Positions 17,500 through 25,670 of a stretch of DNA of 64,000 nucleotides are shown piece after piece. Made by a program: the position numbers and the translations under genes. Under the pieces are notes generated by a model. It did no database searches. It saw only the letters and a program-made list of their open reading frames with translations, and was not told the origin of the DNA. This stretch comes from Winogradskyella marincola. GTDB taxonomy: Bacteria > Bacteroidota > Bacteroidia > Flavobacteriales > Flavobacteriaceae. Location: positions 310,001 through 374,000 of the forward strand of contig NZ_JARSBN010000004.1 of the NCBI RefSeq assembly GCF_029624125.1. Direction: 5' to 3'. Positions within the stretch are counted from its first letter, which is position 1. Every line of letters starts with the position of its first letter.

Positions 17500-19287
17500 G
17501 TGAAGAACTTTCTACCAATAATATTACTTCTTTTCAACTTCTATTTTACCAGCGCGCAAAATAGCGAAGTACTTGCTGATAGTTATTATAAAAAAGGAGA
17601 GTTCAAAAAAGCTCTTGTTATCTACAAAAATCTCAACGAAGAGAAACCTTATAACTACAATTACCTCTTCAAACTTATTGATACACATCAGCAGTTAGAG
17701 CAATTCGATGCTGCTGAGAACATCCTAATTCAGCGTATGGAAAAACGCAGAAATCCAACGCTTATTGTTGAGTTAGGCTACAACTACCAACTCAAAGACA
17801 GCTTAGAACAAGCAAAAAGACTATACAAAGAAGCTATTGACTACATAGACGAAAAACCAAACTATGTGTATAGCGTTGCCAAAAAGTTTGAAGATCATTC
17901 TCTACTAGAAGAAGCGATAAAAGTATATGATAAAGGCAAAATATTATTGCCTAATCAAAATTACAGCATACAGTTGGCTCGTATTTATGGAGATCAAGGT
18001 AATATCGAAAAAATGTTTGAAAACTACATAGAATATATTGCCTATAGACCAAACTATACCAACAATATAAAACGTGCCATAAGCGACTTTATATCCGAAA
18101 ACAAAGACAACGAAAACAACATTTATCTAAGGCGTTTGCTTTTGAAAAAAATTCAGCAAGAACCAAGTCCGTATTGGTACGAGCTTTTAAGCTGGTTATA
18201 TGTACAAGAGAAAGCCTACAACAAATCTTTTATACAAGAAAAGGCATTATACAGACGTAATCCTGAGAGTTTAGAACGAATTATTGAACTCGCTGTAACA
18301 GCGCTAAATGACAATGATAGCGAAACTTCTAAAGATATCTTCTCTTACGTTTTAGAAACCACTCAAGATGCTACCACAGCACTAACAGCGCATCAATACA
18401 TTCTTGAAATTGATACTCAAAATGCAACATCAAAAAAAGAACTGGATGTTATCGATAAAGCCTATAATGAATTGTTTGACCAATTCGGAAAGTCTGAACT
18501 AACCTTACCTCTACAATTAGCTTATGGTGAGTTTCTAGCTTTCCACCAAAAAGATACTGAAAGTGCAACTTCTTTTTTACGAAAAAGCATGAAACTGAAT
18601 ATTTCAGAATTTCAAGAAGCTAAAGTAAAACTACTATTGGCTGATATTTTGGTATTACAAGAACGGTTTAATGAAGCTTTAATCTTTTACTCTCAAATTC
18701 AGTTAAGTCTTAAGAACAGTACGATTTCTCAAGAGGCACGATTTAAAGTCGCAAAAACCAGCTACTATAAAGGCGATTTTGATTGGGCAGAATCGCAACT
18801 CAAAATTTTAAAATCTTCAACCTCACAACTGATTGCCAACGATGCTCTGGATTTAAAACTCTTGATCTCAGATAACAAATGGGAAGACAGTACGCAAACT
18901 GCATTAAAGTATTATGCCAAAGCAGATTTGTATTCATTTCAGAACAAAACAGATGAAGCTATTTCACTTTTAGACAAAATTTTAGAAGAACATAAAGGCG
19001 AAAGTATCATCGACCAAGCTTTATTTCAGCAAGCCAAATTGTTTGAAAAGAAAAAGCAATACAACAAGGCAGAAGCCAACTATCTAAAAATTATTGCAGA
19101 CTACAGCGAAGATATCTTAGCAGATGATGCACACTACTATTTGGCAGAATTGTACAACACACATTTAGCCAAACCAGAAGAAGCCAAACAGCTTTACGAG
19201 AAAATCATTTTCGATTTTGAAGACAGCATCTATTTTATAGAATCTCGGAAAAAGTTTAGAATGCTGAGAGGAGATAGTATTAATTAG
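17500..19287 (+). CDS. Secreted tetratricopeptide repeat protein, 595 aa
   Basis: The start is a GTG at 17500, giving the signal peptide MKNFLPIILLLFNFYFTSAQ. Most of the mature protein is alpha-helical repeats; clear TPR units include ADSYYKKGEFKKALVIYKNL near the N-terminus and DEAISLLDKILEEH and AEANYLKIIADYSEDILADD near the C-terminus. The YYLAELYNTHLAKPEEAKQL stretch also resembles BamD/YbgF-type outer-lipoprotein repeats. It is a conserved neighbour of serS in Flavobacteriaceae. The role is probably periplasmic scaffolding; the partner is unknown. Confidence 0.9.
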   Translation: MKNFLPIILLLFNFYFTSAQNSEVLADSYYKKGEFKKALVIYKNLNEEKPYNYNYLFKLIDTHQQLEQFDAAENILIQRMEKRRNPTLIVELGYNYQLKDSLEQAKRLYKEAIDYIDEKPNYVYSVAKKFEDHSLLEEAIKVYDKGKILLPNQNYSIQLARIYGDQGNIEKMFENYIEYIAYRPNYTNNIKRAISDFISENKDNENNIYLRRLLLKKIQQEPSPYWYELLSWLYVQEKAYNKSFIQEKALYRRNPESLERIIELAVTALNDNDSETSKDIFSYVLETTQDATTALTAHQYILEIDTQNATSKKELDVIDKAYNELFDQFGKSELTLPLQLAYGEFLAFHQKDTESATSFLRKSMKLNISEFQEAKVKLLLADILVLQERFNEALIFYSQIQLSLKNSTISQEARFKVAKTSYYKGDFDWAESQLKILKSSTSQLIANDALDLKLLISDNKWEDSTQTALKYYAKADLYSFQNKTDEAISLLDKILEEHKGESIIDQALFQQAKLFEKKKQYNKAEANYLKIIADYSEDILADDAHYYLAELYNTHLAKPEEAKQLYEKIIFDFEDSIYFIESRKKFRMLRGDSIN

Positions 19288-19327
19288 ATAACTCATTGTG
19301 CATTTACGGTTATTAGTTTCAAATCCC

Positions 19328-19335
19328 TAACTTTG
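19328..19335 (+). promoter_or_regulatory. Predicted -7 element upstream of the DUF4286 gene
   Basis: TAACTTTG matches TAnnTTTG, 26 bases before the ATG at 19362. It would drive the DUF4286, small membrane protein and rsmA genes. Confidence 0.55.
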
Positions 19336-19361
19336 CCAACTAATTCCTATTTTTTCTAATC

Positions 19362-19685
19362 ATGATCATATACAACGTCACAGTAAACATAGACGATTCC
19401 GTTCACGATGAATGGTTAACCTGGATGAGAGAACATATTCCGCAAGTTTTGGCTACAGGCAAATTTGTAGAAGCCAAACTCACCAAAGTTTTGGTAGAAG
19501 AAGAAATGGGTGGCACAACCTACTCCATTCAATACAAAGCACACTCCAGAGAAGCTTTAGATGCGTATTATGCTGAAGATGCTGAGCGGCTAAGAGGTGA
19601 TGGACTAAAACGCTTTGCAGACAAAATGCTAGCCTTTAGAACCGAATTAGAAGTTATAGATGAATACTCTGTAAATTTCAATTAA
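19362..19685 (+). CDS. DUF4286 family protein
   Basis: A 107-residue cytoplasmic protein of the EthD-like dimeric alpha/beta type. The N-terminus MIIYNVTVNIDDSVHDEWLT and the stretch YSIQYKAHSREALDAYYAED are typical of DUF4286. Function is unknown. It is the first gene of an apparent operon with a small membrane protein and rsmA. Confidence 0.92.
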   Translation: MIIYNVTVNIDDSVHDEWLTWMREHIPQVLATGKFVEAKLTKVLVEEEMGGTTYSIQYKAHSREALDAYYAEDAERLRGDGLKRFADKMLAFRTELEVIDEYSVNFN

Positions 19686-19693
19686 GTCAAAAA

Positions 19694-19894
19694 ATGGCGC
19701 TCAATCAGAAGATATATAACCACAGGAAAACCTTAAGAATCATAAGTATCTTAATGATGATTTTGGGTGTAATTATTGCTTATTTTTGTTATAATTCTGA
19801 ACCTTGCGAAACCATTGGTGGTTTTATCTGTGGCGCAGGATTCGCTTTTTTTATAATTTTTGTTTCCCTTAAAGAACCCAAAAACCAATCTTAA
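19694..19894 (+). CDS. Small membrane protein (66 aa), unknown function
   Basis: Two hydrophobic helices (about residues 15-31 and 42-58) with a basic N-terminal tail. The intervening loop has two cysteines, and a third lies just before it. It sits 8 bases after the DUF4286 gene and 3 bases before rsmA, so it is almost certainly co-transcribed. I recognise no family. Confidence 0.75.
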   Translation: MALNQKIYNHRKTLRIISILMMILGVIIAYFCYNSEPCETIGGFICGAGFAFFIIFVSLKEPKNQS

Positions 19895-19897
19895 TCA

Positions 19898-20686
19898 GTG
19901 TCAAATCAAGATCAAGTTAGAGCCAAAAAACATCTAGGACAACATTTTCTAAGAGATGAAAATATTGCCAAAAAAATTGCAGATACCTTAACATTGCATG
20001 GCTATAAAGATGTGTTAGAAATTGGTCCAGGAATGGGTGTGTTGACTAAATATCTTCTCAAAAAAGATATTAAAACTCACGTTATAGAGATTGACACAGA
20101 ATCTGTTGAGTACCTTAAAAGCAATTACCTTAACCTTTCAGACAGAATCTATGAAAAGGATTTTTTAAAGTATGATTTAACTGAAATTTTTAGAGATCAA
20201 CCTTTTGCTATCATTGGTAATTTTCCATACAACATATCCTCTCAAATAGTTTTTAAAACCTTAGAGATGCGTCATCAGATACCAGAATTTTCTGGGATGT
20301 TTCAAAAGGAAGTTGCACAGCGTATATGTTCTAAAGAAGGCTCTAAAATCTATGGTATTCTTTCTGTTTTAACACAAGCATTTTATGATGCAGAATATTT
20401 ATTTACAGTACCACCATCTGTTTTTAATCCACCACCAAAGGTAGATTCGGGTGTATTATTACTAAAACGAAAAGAAAATTTTTCATTGCCCTGTGATGAA
20501 GCTTTATTCTTTAAAGTAGTAAAAACTGGTTTTCAACAACGAAGAAAAACATTACGTAACAGTTTAAAAACATTCAATCTTTCCGATAATTTAAAAGCAA
20601 ATACTATCTTTGGGCAGCGACCAGAACAATTAAGTGTTTCGCAATTTATTGAGCTAACGTCGCTAATTGAAAACGACAGTCATTAA
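19898..20686 (+). CDS. rsmA: 16S rRNA dimethyladenosine transferase
   Basis: RsmA (KsgA) dimethylates A1518 and A1519 in the 3' hairpin of 16S rRNA, a late ribosome assembly step. The protein of 262 residues starts at a GTG (19898). Motifs: [20 protein letters not shown], the SAM-binding [12 protein letters not shown], and the catalytic [14 protein letters not shown], with [10 protein letters not shown] near the C-terminus. It closes the DUF4286 operon, with a 3-base gap to the upstream small protein. Confidence 0.97.
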   Translation: MSNQDQVRAKKHLGQHFLRDENIAKKIADTLTLHGYKDVLEIGPGMGVLTKYLLKKDIKTHVIEIDTESVEYLKSNYLNLSDRIYEKDFLKYDLTEIFRDQPFAIIGNFPYNISSQIVFKTLEMRHQIPEFSGMFQKEVAQRICSKEGSKIYGILSVLTQAFYDAEYLFTVPPSVFNPPPKVDSGVLLLKRKENFSLPCDEALFFKVVKTGFQQRRKTLRNSLKTFNLSDNLKANTIFGQRPEQLSVSQFIELTSLIENDSH

Positions 20687-20784
20687 TTAAGTTTTAATGT
20701 CTTATTGAGAACCATAGAAATGTCTATGTATTTCTAGACCTCAATTACAAGAGTTTATATTAATAAAAAACCTATACACATCAC

Positions 20785-22155
20785 GTGGAAGAAACTCAAG
20801 AAAACATACAATTTCAACTCACAGATGAACTTATTGAAAAAGTAGAAGTACTTGTCGAAGAAAAGAACGACAAGGAACTAAAATCGCTTTTAAATGAGTT
20901 TCACTATGCTGATATTGCAGAAATTCTTGATGAGCTAGATCTTGATGATGCTCTTTACGTCATTAAACTTTTAGACTCAGAAACCACCTCTGACGTTCTT
21001 ATGGAACTCGACGAGGATACACGTGAGAAAATTCTAAGAAATCTTTCTGCTAAAGAAATTGCTGAAGAAGTTGAAGAACTAGACACAGATGATGCTGCAG
21101 ACATTATTGCAGAACTTCCTGAAGACAGACAAGACGCTGTAATTTCTCAAATTGTAGATGAAGAGCATAGAGCAGAAATACAAGAATTACTGGCCTATGA
21201 CGATGACACTGCTGGTGGTTTAATGGCAAAAGAGCTTGTAAAAGTTTATGAAACATGGACCGTTGCAGGATGTCTGCGTCGCATTAGAGGACAAGCTAAA
21301 GAAGTAACACGTGTACATTCTATTTACGTTGTTAATAAACAAGAGCAACTCATTGGAAGATTATCTTTAAAGGATTTAATTGTTGCCAAAAGCGACCAAA
21401 AAATTGCAGATATCGCCAAGGACAGTGTAGATTGGGTACATGTTAATGATGATGTAGAAGATGTTGCTAAAGTAATGGCAAAATACGATTTAGAAGCCAT
21501 CCCAGTTGTAGATGACAACCAAACATTACTAGGTAGAATTACCATAGATGACATTGTAGATGTCTTAAAAGAAGAAGCAGACAAAGATTACCAGCTGGCA
21601 GCAGGTATTACTCAAGAGGTAGAAGCTGATGACAGCATTTTGCAACTCACAAAAGCACGATTACCATGGCTGGTATTAGGCCTTTTTGGAGGATTAGGTA
21701 GTGTTTTTATTATGAAAGGGTTTGAAGAAGTTATGGAAACTGTTCCTTCGCTCTTCTTTTACACACCACTAATTGCTGCAATGGCAGGTAATGTTGGCGT
21801 ACAGTCTAGCGCAATTATTGTACAAGGTTTAGCCAATGATAATGTAAGAGGAAGCCTAATAGGCAGATTACTAAAAGAAGTTGGTTTAGCTTTAATTAAC
21901 GGCTTTGCTTTAGCGCTTTTAGTTGTGTTGTTTGGTTTTCTAATTAGCCAAAACACTACAGAAAGTATTGCTATTGCCACATCAATGATGAGCGTTATTA
22001 TTGTGGCTGCTTTAATAGGAACTTTTGTGCCTATTATTTTAGATAAAAGAGGCATAGATCCTGCTATAGCTACTGGTCCGTTTATTACAACAAGTAATGA
22101 TATATTGGGTATATATTTATTTTTTGTTATTTCAGGTTTAATTATTGGTTTTTAG
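20785..22155 (+). CDS. mgtE: Magnesium transporter MgtE
   Basis: A 456-residue protein starting at a GTG (20785). It has the N-terminal helical domain (residues about 15-130, many DxxD/E repeats such as LDELDLDDALYVIKLLD), a CBS pair (about 135-260) that senses cytosolic Mg2+, and five membrane helices with the family motif RLPWLVLGLFGGLGS and GNVGVQSSAIIVQGLA. Gating by Mg2+ on the acidic cytosolic domains is established for the family. A 2-hydroxyacid dehydrogenase follows after 3 bases. Confidence 0.96.
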   Translation: MEETQENIQFQLTDELIEKVEVLVEEKNDKELKSLLNEFHYADIAEILDELDLDDALYVIKLLDSETTSDVLMELDEDTREKILRNLSAKEIAEEVEELDTDDAADIIAELPEDRQDAVISQIVDEEHRAEIQELLAYDDDTAGGLMAKELVKVYETWTVAGCLRRIRGQAKEVTRVHSIYVVNKQEQLIGRLSLKDLIVAKSDQKIADIAKDSVDWVHVNDDVEDVAKVMAKYDLEAIPVVDDNQTLLGRITIDDIVDVLKEEADKDYQLAAGITQEVEADDSILQLTKARLPWLVLGLFGGLGSVFIMKGFEEVMETVPSLFFYTPLIAAMAGNVGVQSSAIIVQGLANDNVRGSLIGRLLKEVGLALINGFALALLVVLFGFLISQNTTESIAIATSMMSVIIVAALIGTFVPIILDKRGIDPAIATGPFITTSNDILGIYLFFVISGLIIGF

Positions 22156-22158
22156 TTT

Positions 22159-23097
22159 ATGAAAATCCTTCATATAGACAGTAATCATTCACTTCTTATA
22201 GATCAGCTAAATAAACTAGGTTTTACAAATGATGAAGATTATACGTCTTCAAAATCTGAAATCGAAGCAAAAATTGAAACTTATGATGGTATCGTTATAA
22301 GAAGTAGATTTACCATTGATCAACAATTTTTAGATGCAGCAACAAATCTAAAATTTATAGGTCGTGTTGGTGCTGGCTTAGAAAATATAGACTGCGATTA
22401 CGCTGAAAAAAAAGGTGTGTATTTAATTTCTGCTCCAGAAGGCAATAGAAATGCTGTTGGAGAACACGCTTTAGGAATGCTCCTATCTCTTTTTAATAAA
22501 TTGAATAAAGCAGACAGAGAAGTAAGACAAGGCAAATGGCTAAGAGAAGCCAATAGAGGCATAGAACTCGATGGTAAAACCGTTGGTTTAATAGGTTATG
22601 GTAACATGGGTAAAGCCTTTGCAAAAAAGCTTAGAGGTTTTGATGTGGAAGTGCTTTGTTATGATATTAAAGCCAATGTTGGTGATGAGAATGCTGTCCA
22701 AATATCGCTTAGCGATCTTCAGGAAAAAGCAGATGTCTTAAGTCTACATACACCACAAACTGAATTAACGATAAACATGGTAAATTCAGAATTCATCAAT
22801 AAATTTAAAAACCCTTTTTGGCTTATCAATACAGCACGTGGCAAAAGTGTAGTGACAGAGGATTTAGTCCAAGCTCTAAAAACAGGTAAAATCCTAGGAG
22901 CTGGACTCGATGTTTTAGAGTACGAAAAATCATCTTTTGAAAACCTCTTTACATCTAGCAAAATGCCAATAGCCTTTGAATATCTTATTAATGCAGAAAA
23001 TGTACTTCTAACACCTCATGTGGCTGGTTGGACAATAGAGAGCAACATTAAACTTTCGCAAACCATAGTAGATAAAATTAAAGCTAAATTTTGCTAA
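22159..23097 (+). CDS. D-2-hydroxyacid dehydrogenase (phosphoglycerate dehydrogenase-like)
   Basis: A 312-residue NAD-dependent dehydrogenase. The Rossmann motif GLIGYGNMGKAF lies near residue 140. Catalytic residues are in INTARG (Arg) and LTPHVAGWT (His), and the early substrate-side GRVGAGLENID is typical of the SerA family. No C-terminal ACT domain is present, so it is the short form. The substrate may be 3-phosphoglycerate or another 2-hydroxyacid; serine pathway genes are not adjacent. It is separated from mgtE by 3 bases, so it is probably co-transcribed. Confidence 0.92.
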   Translation: MKILHIDSNHSLLIDQLNKLGFTNDEDYTSSKSEIEAKIETYDGIVIRSRFTIDQQFLDAATNLKFIGRVGAGLENIDCDYAEKKGVYLISAPEGNRNAVGEHALGMLLSLFNKLNKADREVRQGKWLREANRGIELDGKTVGLIGYGNMGKAFAKKLRGFDVEVLCYDIKANVGDENAVQISLSDLQEKADVLSLHTPQTELTINMVNSEFINKFKNPFWLINTARGKSVVTEDLVQALKTGKILGAGLDVLEYEKSSFENLFTSSKMPIAFEYLINAENVLLTPHVAGWTIESNIKLSQTIVDKIKAKFC

Positions 23098-23106
23098 TTT
23101 TAAAAC

Positions 23107-23517
23107 ATGAAGAAAACCATTCTTGTTTTTGGATTGCTAATTTTGGCTATTCTTTTGCTATTTCAGCTTAGCAAATACACATTAACCACAGGAGATGTTA
23201 GTACAGAAATTGTGGTTTCGGTTATTGCTTTAACCTTTTTCATCATTGGCATTTATATCAATAAAAAATCACTTCATAAAAAAACACCAGATTCAGTAGA
23301 GATTGACAAAAACAAAATAAAAGAACTCGAAATTACTGCCAGAGAATACGAAGTGCTTCAACACATATCTGCCGGACTGTCTAATAAAGAAATTGGTGAT
23401 ACATTATTTCTATCTGAAAGCACTATAAAAACTCACGTTTCAAATTTATTAGTAAAGCTCAATGCAAAACGCAGAACGCAAGCGGTACAAATAGCAAAAT
23501 CGCTCAATATCATATAA
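23107..23517 (+). CDS. Membrane-anchored LuxR-type HTH regulator
   Basis: A 136-residue protein with two hydrophobic helices in the first 58 residues and a LuxR/GerE-type DNA-binding domain at the C-terminus (ITAREYEVLQHISAGLSNKE, then LFLSESTIKTHVSNLLVKL). No receiver domain is present. A DNA-binding domain attached directly to the membrane suggests control by a membrane signal or partner. The next gene, a DUF4199 membrane protein, has repeats in its promoter region that could be its binding sites. Target and signal are inference. Confidence 0.9.
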   Translation: MKKTILVFGLLILAILLLFQLSKYTLTTGDVSTEIVVSVIALTFFIIGIYINKKSLHKKTPDSVEIDKNKIKELEITAREYEVLQHISAGLSNKEIGDTLFLSESTIKTHVSNLLVKLNAKRRTQAVQIAKSLNII

Positions 23518-23532
23518 AATATATACTTTTAG

Positions 23533-23570
23533 ACTTTAGTACTACCGCTTTGGTACTTTAGTATGACCCA
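23533..23570 (+). promoter_or_regulatory. Direct repeats with 22-bp period, candidate operator
   Basis: ACTTTAGTA followed two bases later by ACC occurs at 23533 and again at 23555. The second copy lies in a palindromic TACTTTAGTA. AGTAC-N10-GTACT also forms a dyad across the first copy. The 22-base spacing equals about two helical turns, as for dimer sites on one face. It lies between the LuxR-type gene and the DUF4199 gene, upstream of a -7 element. Confidence 0.5.
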
Positions 23571-23588
23571 ATAATTGCGTGCAAAAAC

Positions 23589-23596
23589 TACTTTTG
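23589..23596 (+). promoter_or_regulatory. Predicted -7 element of the DUF4199 gene
   Basis: TACTTTTG matches TAnnTTTG, 23 bases before the ATG at 23620 and 19 bases after the direct repeats. Confidence 0.5.
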
Positions 23597-23619
23597 GCAC
23601 TAACTAAAAACTAAAAAAC

Positions 23620-24126
23620 ATGAAAAACACAGTACTTAAATTTGGTGGCTATGGATTAATACTTGGAGCCGTTATTTTTGGATTAGCCTTAACTTTTGGT
23701 GGAGGCTTAAGCTACACAACGCAAGAAATTATTGGCTACGGCTCAATGGTAGCCTCATTATCTTTTGTTTATTTTGGCATTAAACATTTTAGAGACCAAG
23801 TTAATGACGGAAAAGTAACTTTTGGCAAAGCACTATTAATAGGTGTTTTAATCTCTGCTTTTGTAGGACTTGGAGTTGGTATCGTAGATTATTTATACAC
23901 TACCGTTATTAACCCAAATTTTGCTGAAGATTACTTAGCAAAAACCTTAGAAGGCTACGAAACACTTTATTCTGGTGAAGAATTAACAGCTAAAAAAGCT
24001 GAGTTAACTAAACAAATGAAAGATTTTGGTGGCTCTGGTTTTATGGCTGCACTAATGTTTTTTACAGTACTGATTATAGGATTTATTATATCTTTAATTT
24101 CAGGATTAATTCTTCAAAAAAAATAA
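23620..24126 (+). CDS. DUF4199 family membrane protein
   Basis: A 168-residue protein with four membrane helices and a soluble segment between the third and fourth. The stretches GYGSMVASLSFVYFGIKHFR and GKVTFGKALLIGVLISAF are characteristic of DUF4199, a Bacteroidota membrane family of unknown function. The gene follows the membrane-anchored LuxR-type regulator, a pairing that suggests regulation by it. Confidence 0.9.
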   Translation: MKNTVLKFGGYGLILGAVIFGLALTFGGGLSYTTQEIIGYGSMVASLSFVYFGIKHFRDQVNDGKVTFGKALLIGVLISAFVGLGVGIVDYLYTTVINPNFAEDYLAKTLEGYETLYSGEELTAKKAELTKQMKDFGGSGFMAALMFFTVLIIGFIISLISGLILQKK

Positions 24127-24147
24127 CTAATACAATACATCTACAAA

Positions 24148-24606
24148 ATGCAATACAACGCTACATCTCCAGAAGACTACATTAGTCAGGTACCAGACGA
24201 AAGACAAGAGACACTCAAAAAACTTAGAAAGGTTATAAACGATAATTTACCAAAAGGGTTTGAAGAAGGTATGCAATACAAAATGATTGGCTACTATGTA
24301 CCACACTCAATTTATCCTAACGGTTACCATTGCGACCCAAAAACACCGCTACCGTTTATGAGTTTTGCATCACAAAAAAACTCTGTAAACCTTTACCATA
24401 TGGGCATTTATGCAAAAAAAGAGTTGTTAGACTGGTTTGTTAGTGAGTACCCTAAGCATTGTAAACGCAAACTAGATATGGGCAAGAGTTGCATTAGATT
24501 CAAAAAAATGGATGAGATACCATTTGAGCTCATTGGCGAACTTACTAAAAAGATGAGCAGTGAAGAATGGATAGACGTATATGAATCTGCTTTAAAGAAA
24601 AAATAA
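24148..24606 (+). CDS. DUF1801 domain protein
   Basis: A 152-residue cytoplasmic protein. The N-terminal stretch TSPEDYISQVPDERQETLKK and the central GFEEGMQYKMIGYYVPHS fit the DUF1801/YdhG-like fold. The function is not established. It follows the DUF4199 gene by 21 bases in the same direction. Confidence 0.88.
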   Translation: MQYNATSPEDYISQVPDERQETLKKLRKVINDNLPKGFEEGMQYKMIGYYVPHSIYPNGYHCDPKTPLPFMSFASQKNSVNLYHMGIYAKKELLDWFVSEYPKHCKRKLDMGKSCIRFKKMDEIPFELIGELTKKMSSEEWIDVYESALKKK

Positions 24607-24624
24607 AAGTATAACTTAAAAAGA

Positions 24625-24642
24625 TTCCTGTCTGCGCAGGAA
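24625..24642 (+). repeat. Small REP-like palindrome before the VOC gene
   Basis: TTCCTG-TCTGCG-CAGGAA forms a 6-bp stem. Its right arm directly abuts the ATG at 24643 and could mask ribosome access. Elements of the form TTCCTGCCTGCGCAGGAA are dispersed palindromes in some Flavobacteriaceae genomes as I recall; only one copy is seen here. Confidence 0.45.
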
Positions 24643-25035
24643 ATGAATATGAAAAAACGAGTAACAGGAATTGGCGGATTATTTTTTAAAACCAAAGACC
24701 CGCAGGCTTCAAAAGACTGGTACAAAAAGCATTTAGGTTTTGATACCGATGCTTATGGTTGTACATTTTGGTGGAAAGATAAAGACGGTAACGACTGCTC
24801 TACACAATGGAGTCCGTTTGCTGAAGACACTAAATATTACGAACCTTCTAAAAAAGACTTTATGTTTAACTATAGAGTTGAAAACTTAAAGGAATTGTTA
24901 GAAGCTTTAAAGGCTGAAGGTGTTACAATTGTAGGAGACATGGAAGAATATGACTACGGAAAGTTTGGGTGGATACTAGACAATGATGGTAACAAAATAG
25001 AACTTTGGGAACCTGTAGACCAAGCTTTTAAGTAA
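24643..25035 (+). CDS. VOC (glyoxalase/bleomycin resistance) family protein
   Basis: A 130-residue single-module VOC protein with paired beta-alpha-beta-beta-beta units. The start of module 1 is GGLFFKTKDPQASKDWYKKH and the end has WILDNDGNKIELWEP, whose final Glu commonly binds the metal. The substrate is unknown. ATGs at 24643 and 24649 are both possible; the second has AGGA seven bases upstream. The hairpin next to the start is odd and may affect translation. Confidence 0.9.
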   Translation: MNMKKRVTGIGGLFFKTKDPQASKDWYKKHLGFDTDAYGCTFWWKDKDGNDCSTQWSPFAEDTKYYEPSKKDFMFNYRVENLKELLEALKAEGVTIVGDMEEYDYGKFGWILDNDGNKIELWEPVDQAFK

Positions 25036-25039
25036 AAAT

Positions 25040-25081
25040 GTAACGATTTAATACATTTCTATACTTATAGTTACGACTTAA
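25040..25081 (+). promoter_or_regulatory. 12-bp direct repeats upstream of the LEA-like gene
   Basis: GTAACGATTTAA at 25040 and GTTACGACTTAA at 25070 are identical at 10 of 12 bases and lie 30 bases apart. The outer GTAAC and GTTAC also form a dyad. The second copy ends 11 bases before the ATG. No TAnnTTTG element is seen, so a regulated or alternative promoter is possible. Confidence 0.4.
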
Positions 25082-25092
25082 AACCACTGAAA

Positions 25093-25614
25093 ATGAATGA
25101 AGAAAACAAAAATTTAGAAGACCAGGCAAAAGACGCTCAAGGCCAAGCTAAAGAATCTGCATCTGAAAAAGCAAAAGACTTTAAAGAAAGTACTTCTGAA
25201 GCTTTTGATTCTGCAAAAGCTAAAGCTAGTGAAATAGCCGACGATGCTAAAGAAATGTTTGGTAAGGCTAAAGAAAAGGTAACTGAGTTTATAAACGAAG
25301 ATGCTAAAGAGATGTATAGCAATGCCAAAGAAAAGGTTTCTGAATTTACTGAGGAAGCAGAGGAGCGGTTAGGTGAGTTTGCCGTTACAGCTAAAGAAAA
25401 AGCAAAAGACTTAGCAGAAGATGCTAAAGAAACCTACGAAGAAACCAAAGTAAAAGCTAAAGAATTTGCCAATGAAGCAAGCGAAAAATTAAATGAATTT
25501 GCTGTTGAAGCTGAGGAAAAACTTGAAGATTTAGCTGAAGATGTGAAAGAAACTTACAATGAAACTAAAGAAAAAACCAAAGGATTTTTTAGTAAGTTAT
25601 TCGGAAAGAAATAA
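25093..25614 (+). CDS. LEA/apolipoprotein-like amphipathic helical protein
   Basis: The 173 residues are almost entirely Ala/Glu/Lys-rich amphipathic helix in repeats such as AKEKVTEFINEDAKEMYSNA and AEERLGEFAVTAKEKAKDLA. There is no signal peptide or Cys. The tail FFSKLFGKK could touch a membrane. This composition resembles late-embryogenesis-abundant and YtxH-type stress proteins. Stress protection is inference. The gene has its own upstream repeats and a downstream terminator shared with the converging gene. Confidence 0.82.
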   Translation: MNEENKNLEDQAKDAQGQAKESASEKAKDFKESTSEAFDSAKAKASEIADDAKEMFGKAKEKVTEFINEDAKEMYSNAKEKVSEFTEEAEERLGEFAVTAKEKAKDLAEDAKETYEETKVKAKEFANEASEKLNEFAVEAEEKLEDLAEDVKETYNETKEKTKGFFSKLFGKK

Positions 25615-25633
25615 GTAAAATCATTAAAAACTC

Positions 25634-25670
25634 AAACCCAGATCTATTTTAGTTCTGGGTTTCTTTTTTT
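25634..25670 (+). terminator. Terminator between convergent genes
   Basis: AAACCCAGA pairs with TCTGGGTTT, then CTTTTTTT. It terminates the LEA-like gene and includes the stop codon of the converging minus-strand gene. Confidence 0.8.

Noticed and set aside
25093..25614. Tandem DNA repeat or CRISPR-like array
   Set aside because: The repeats follow the codon pattern of helical protein repeats and vary at the DNA level, with no spacers.
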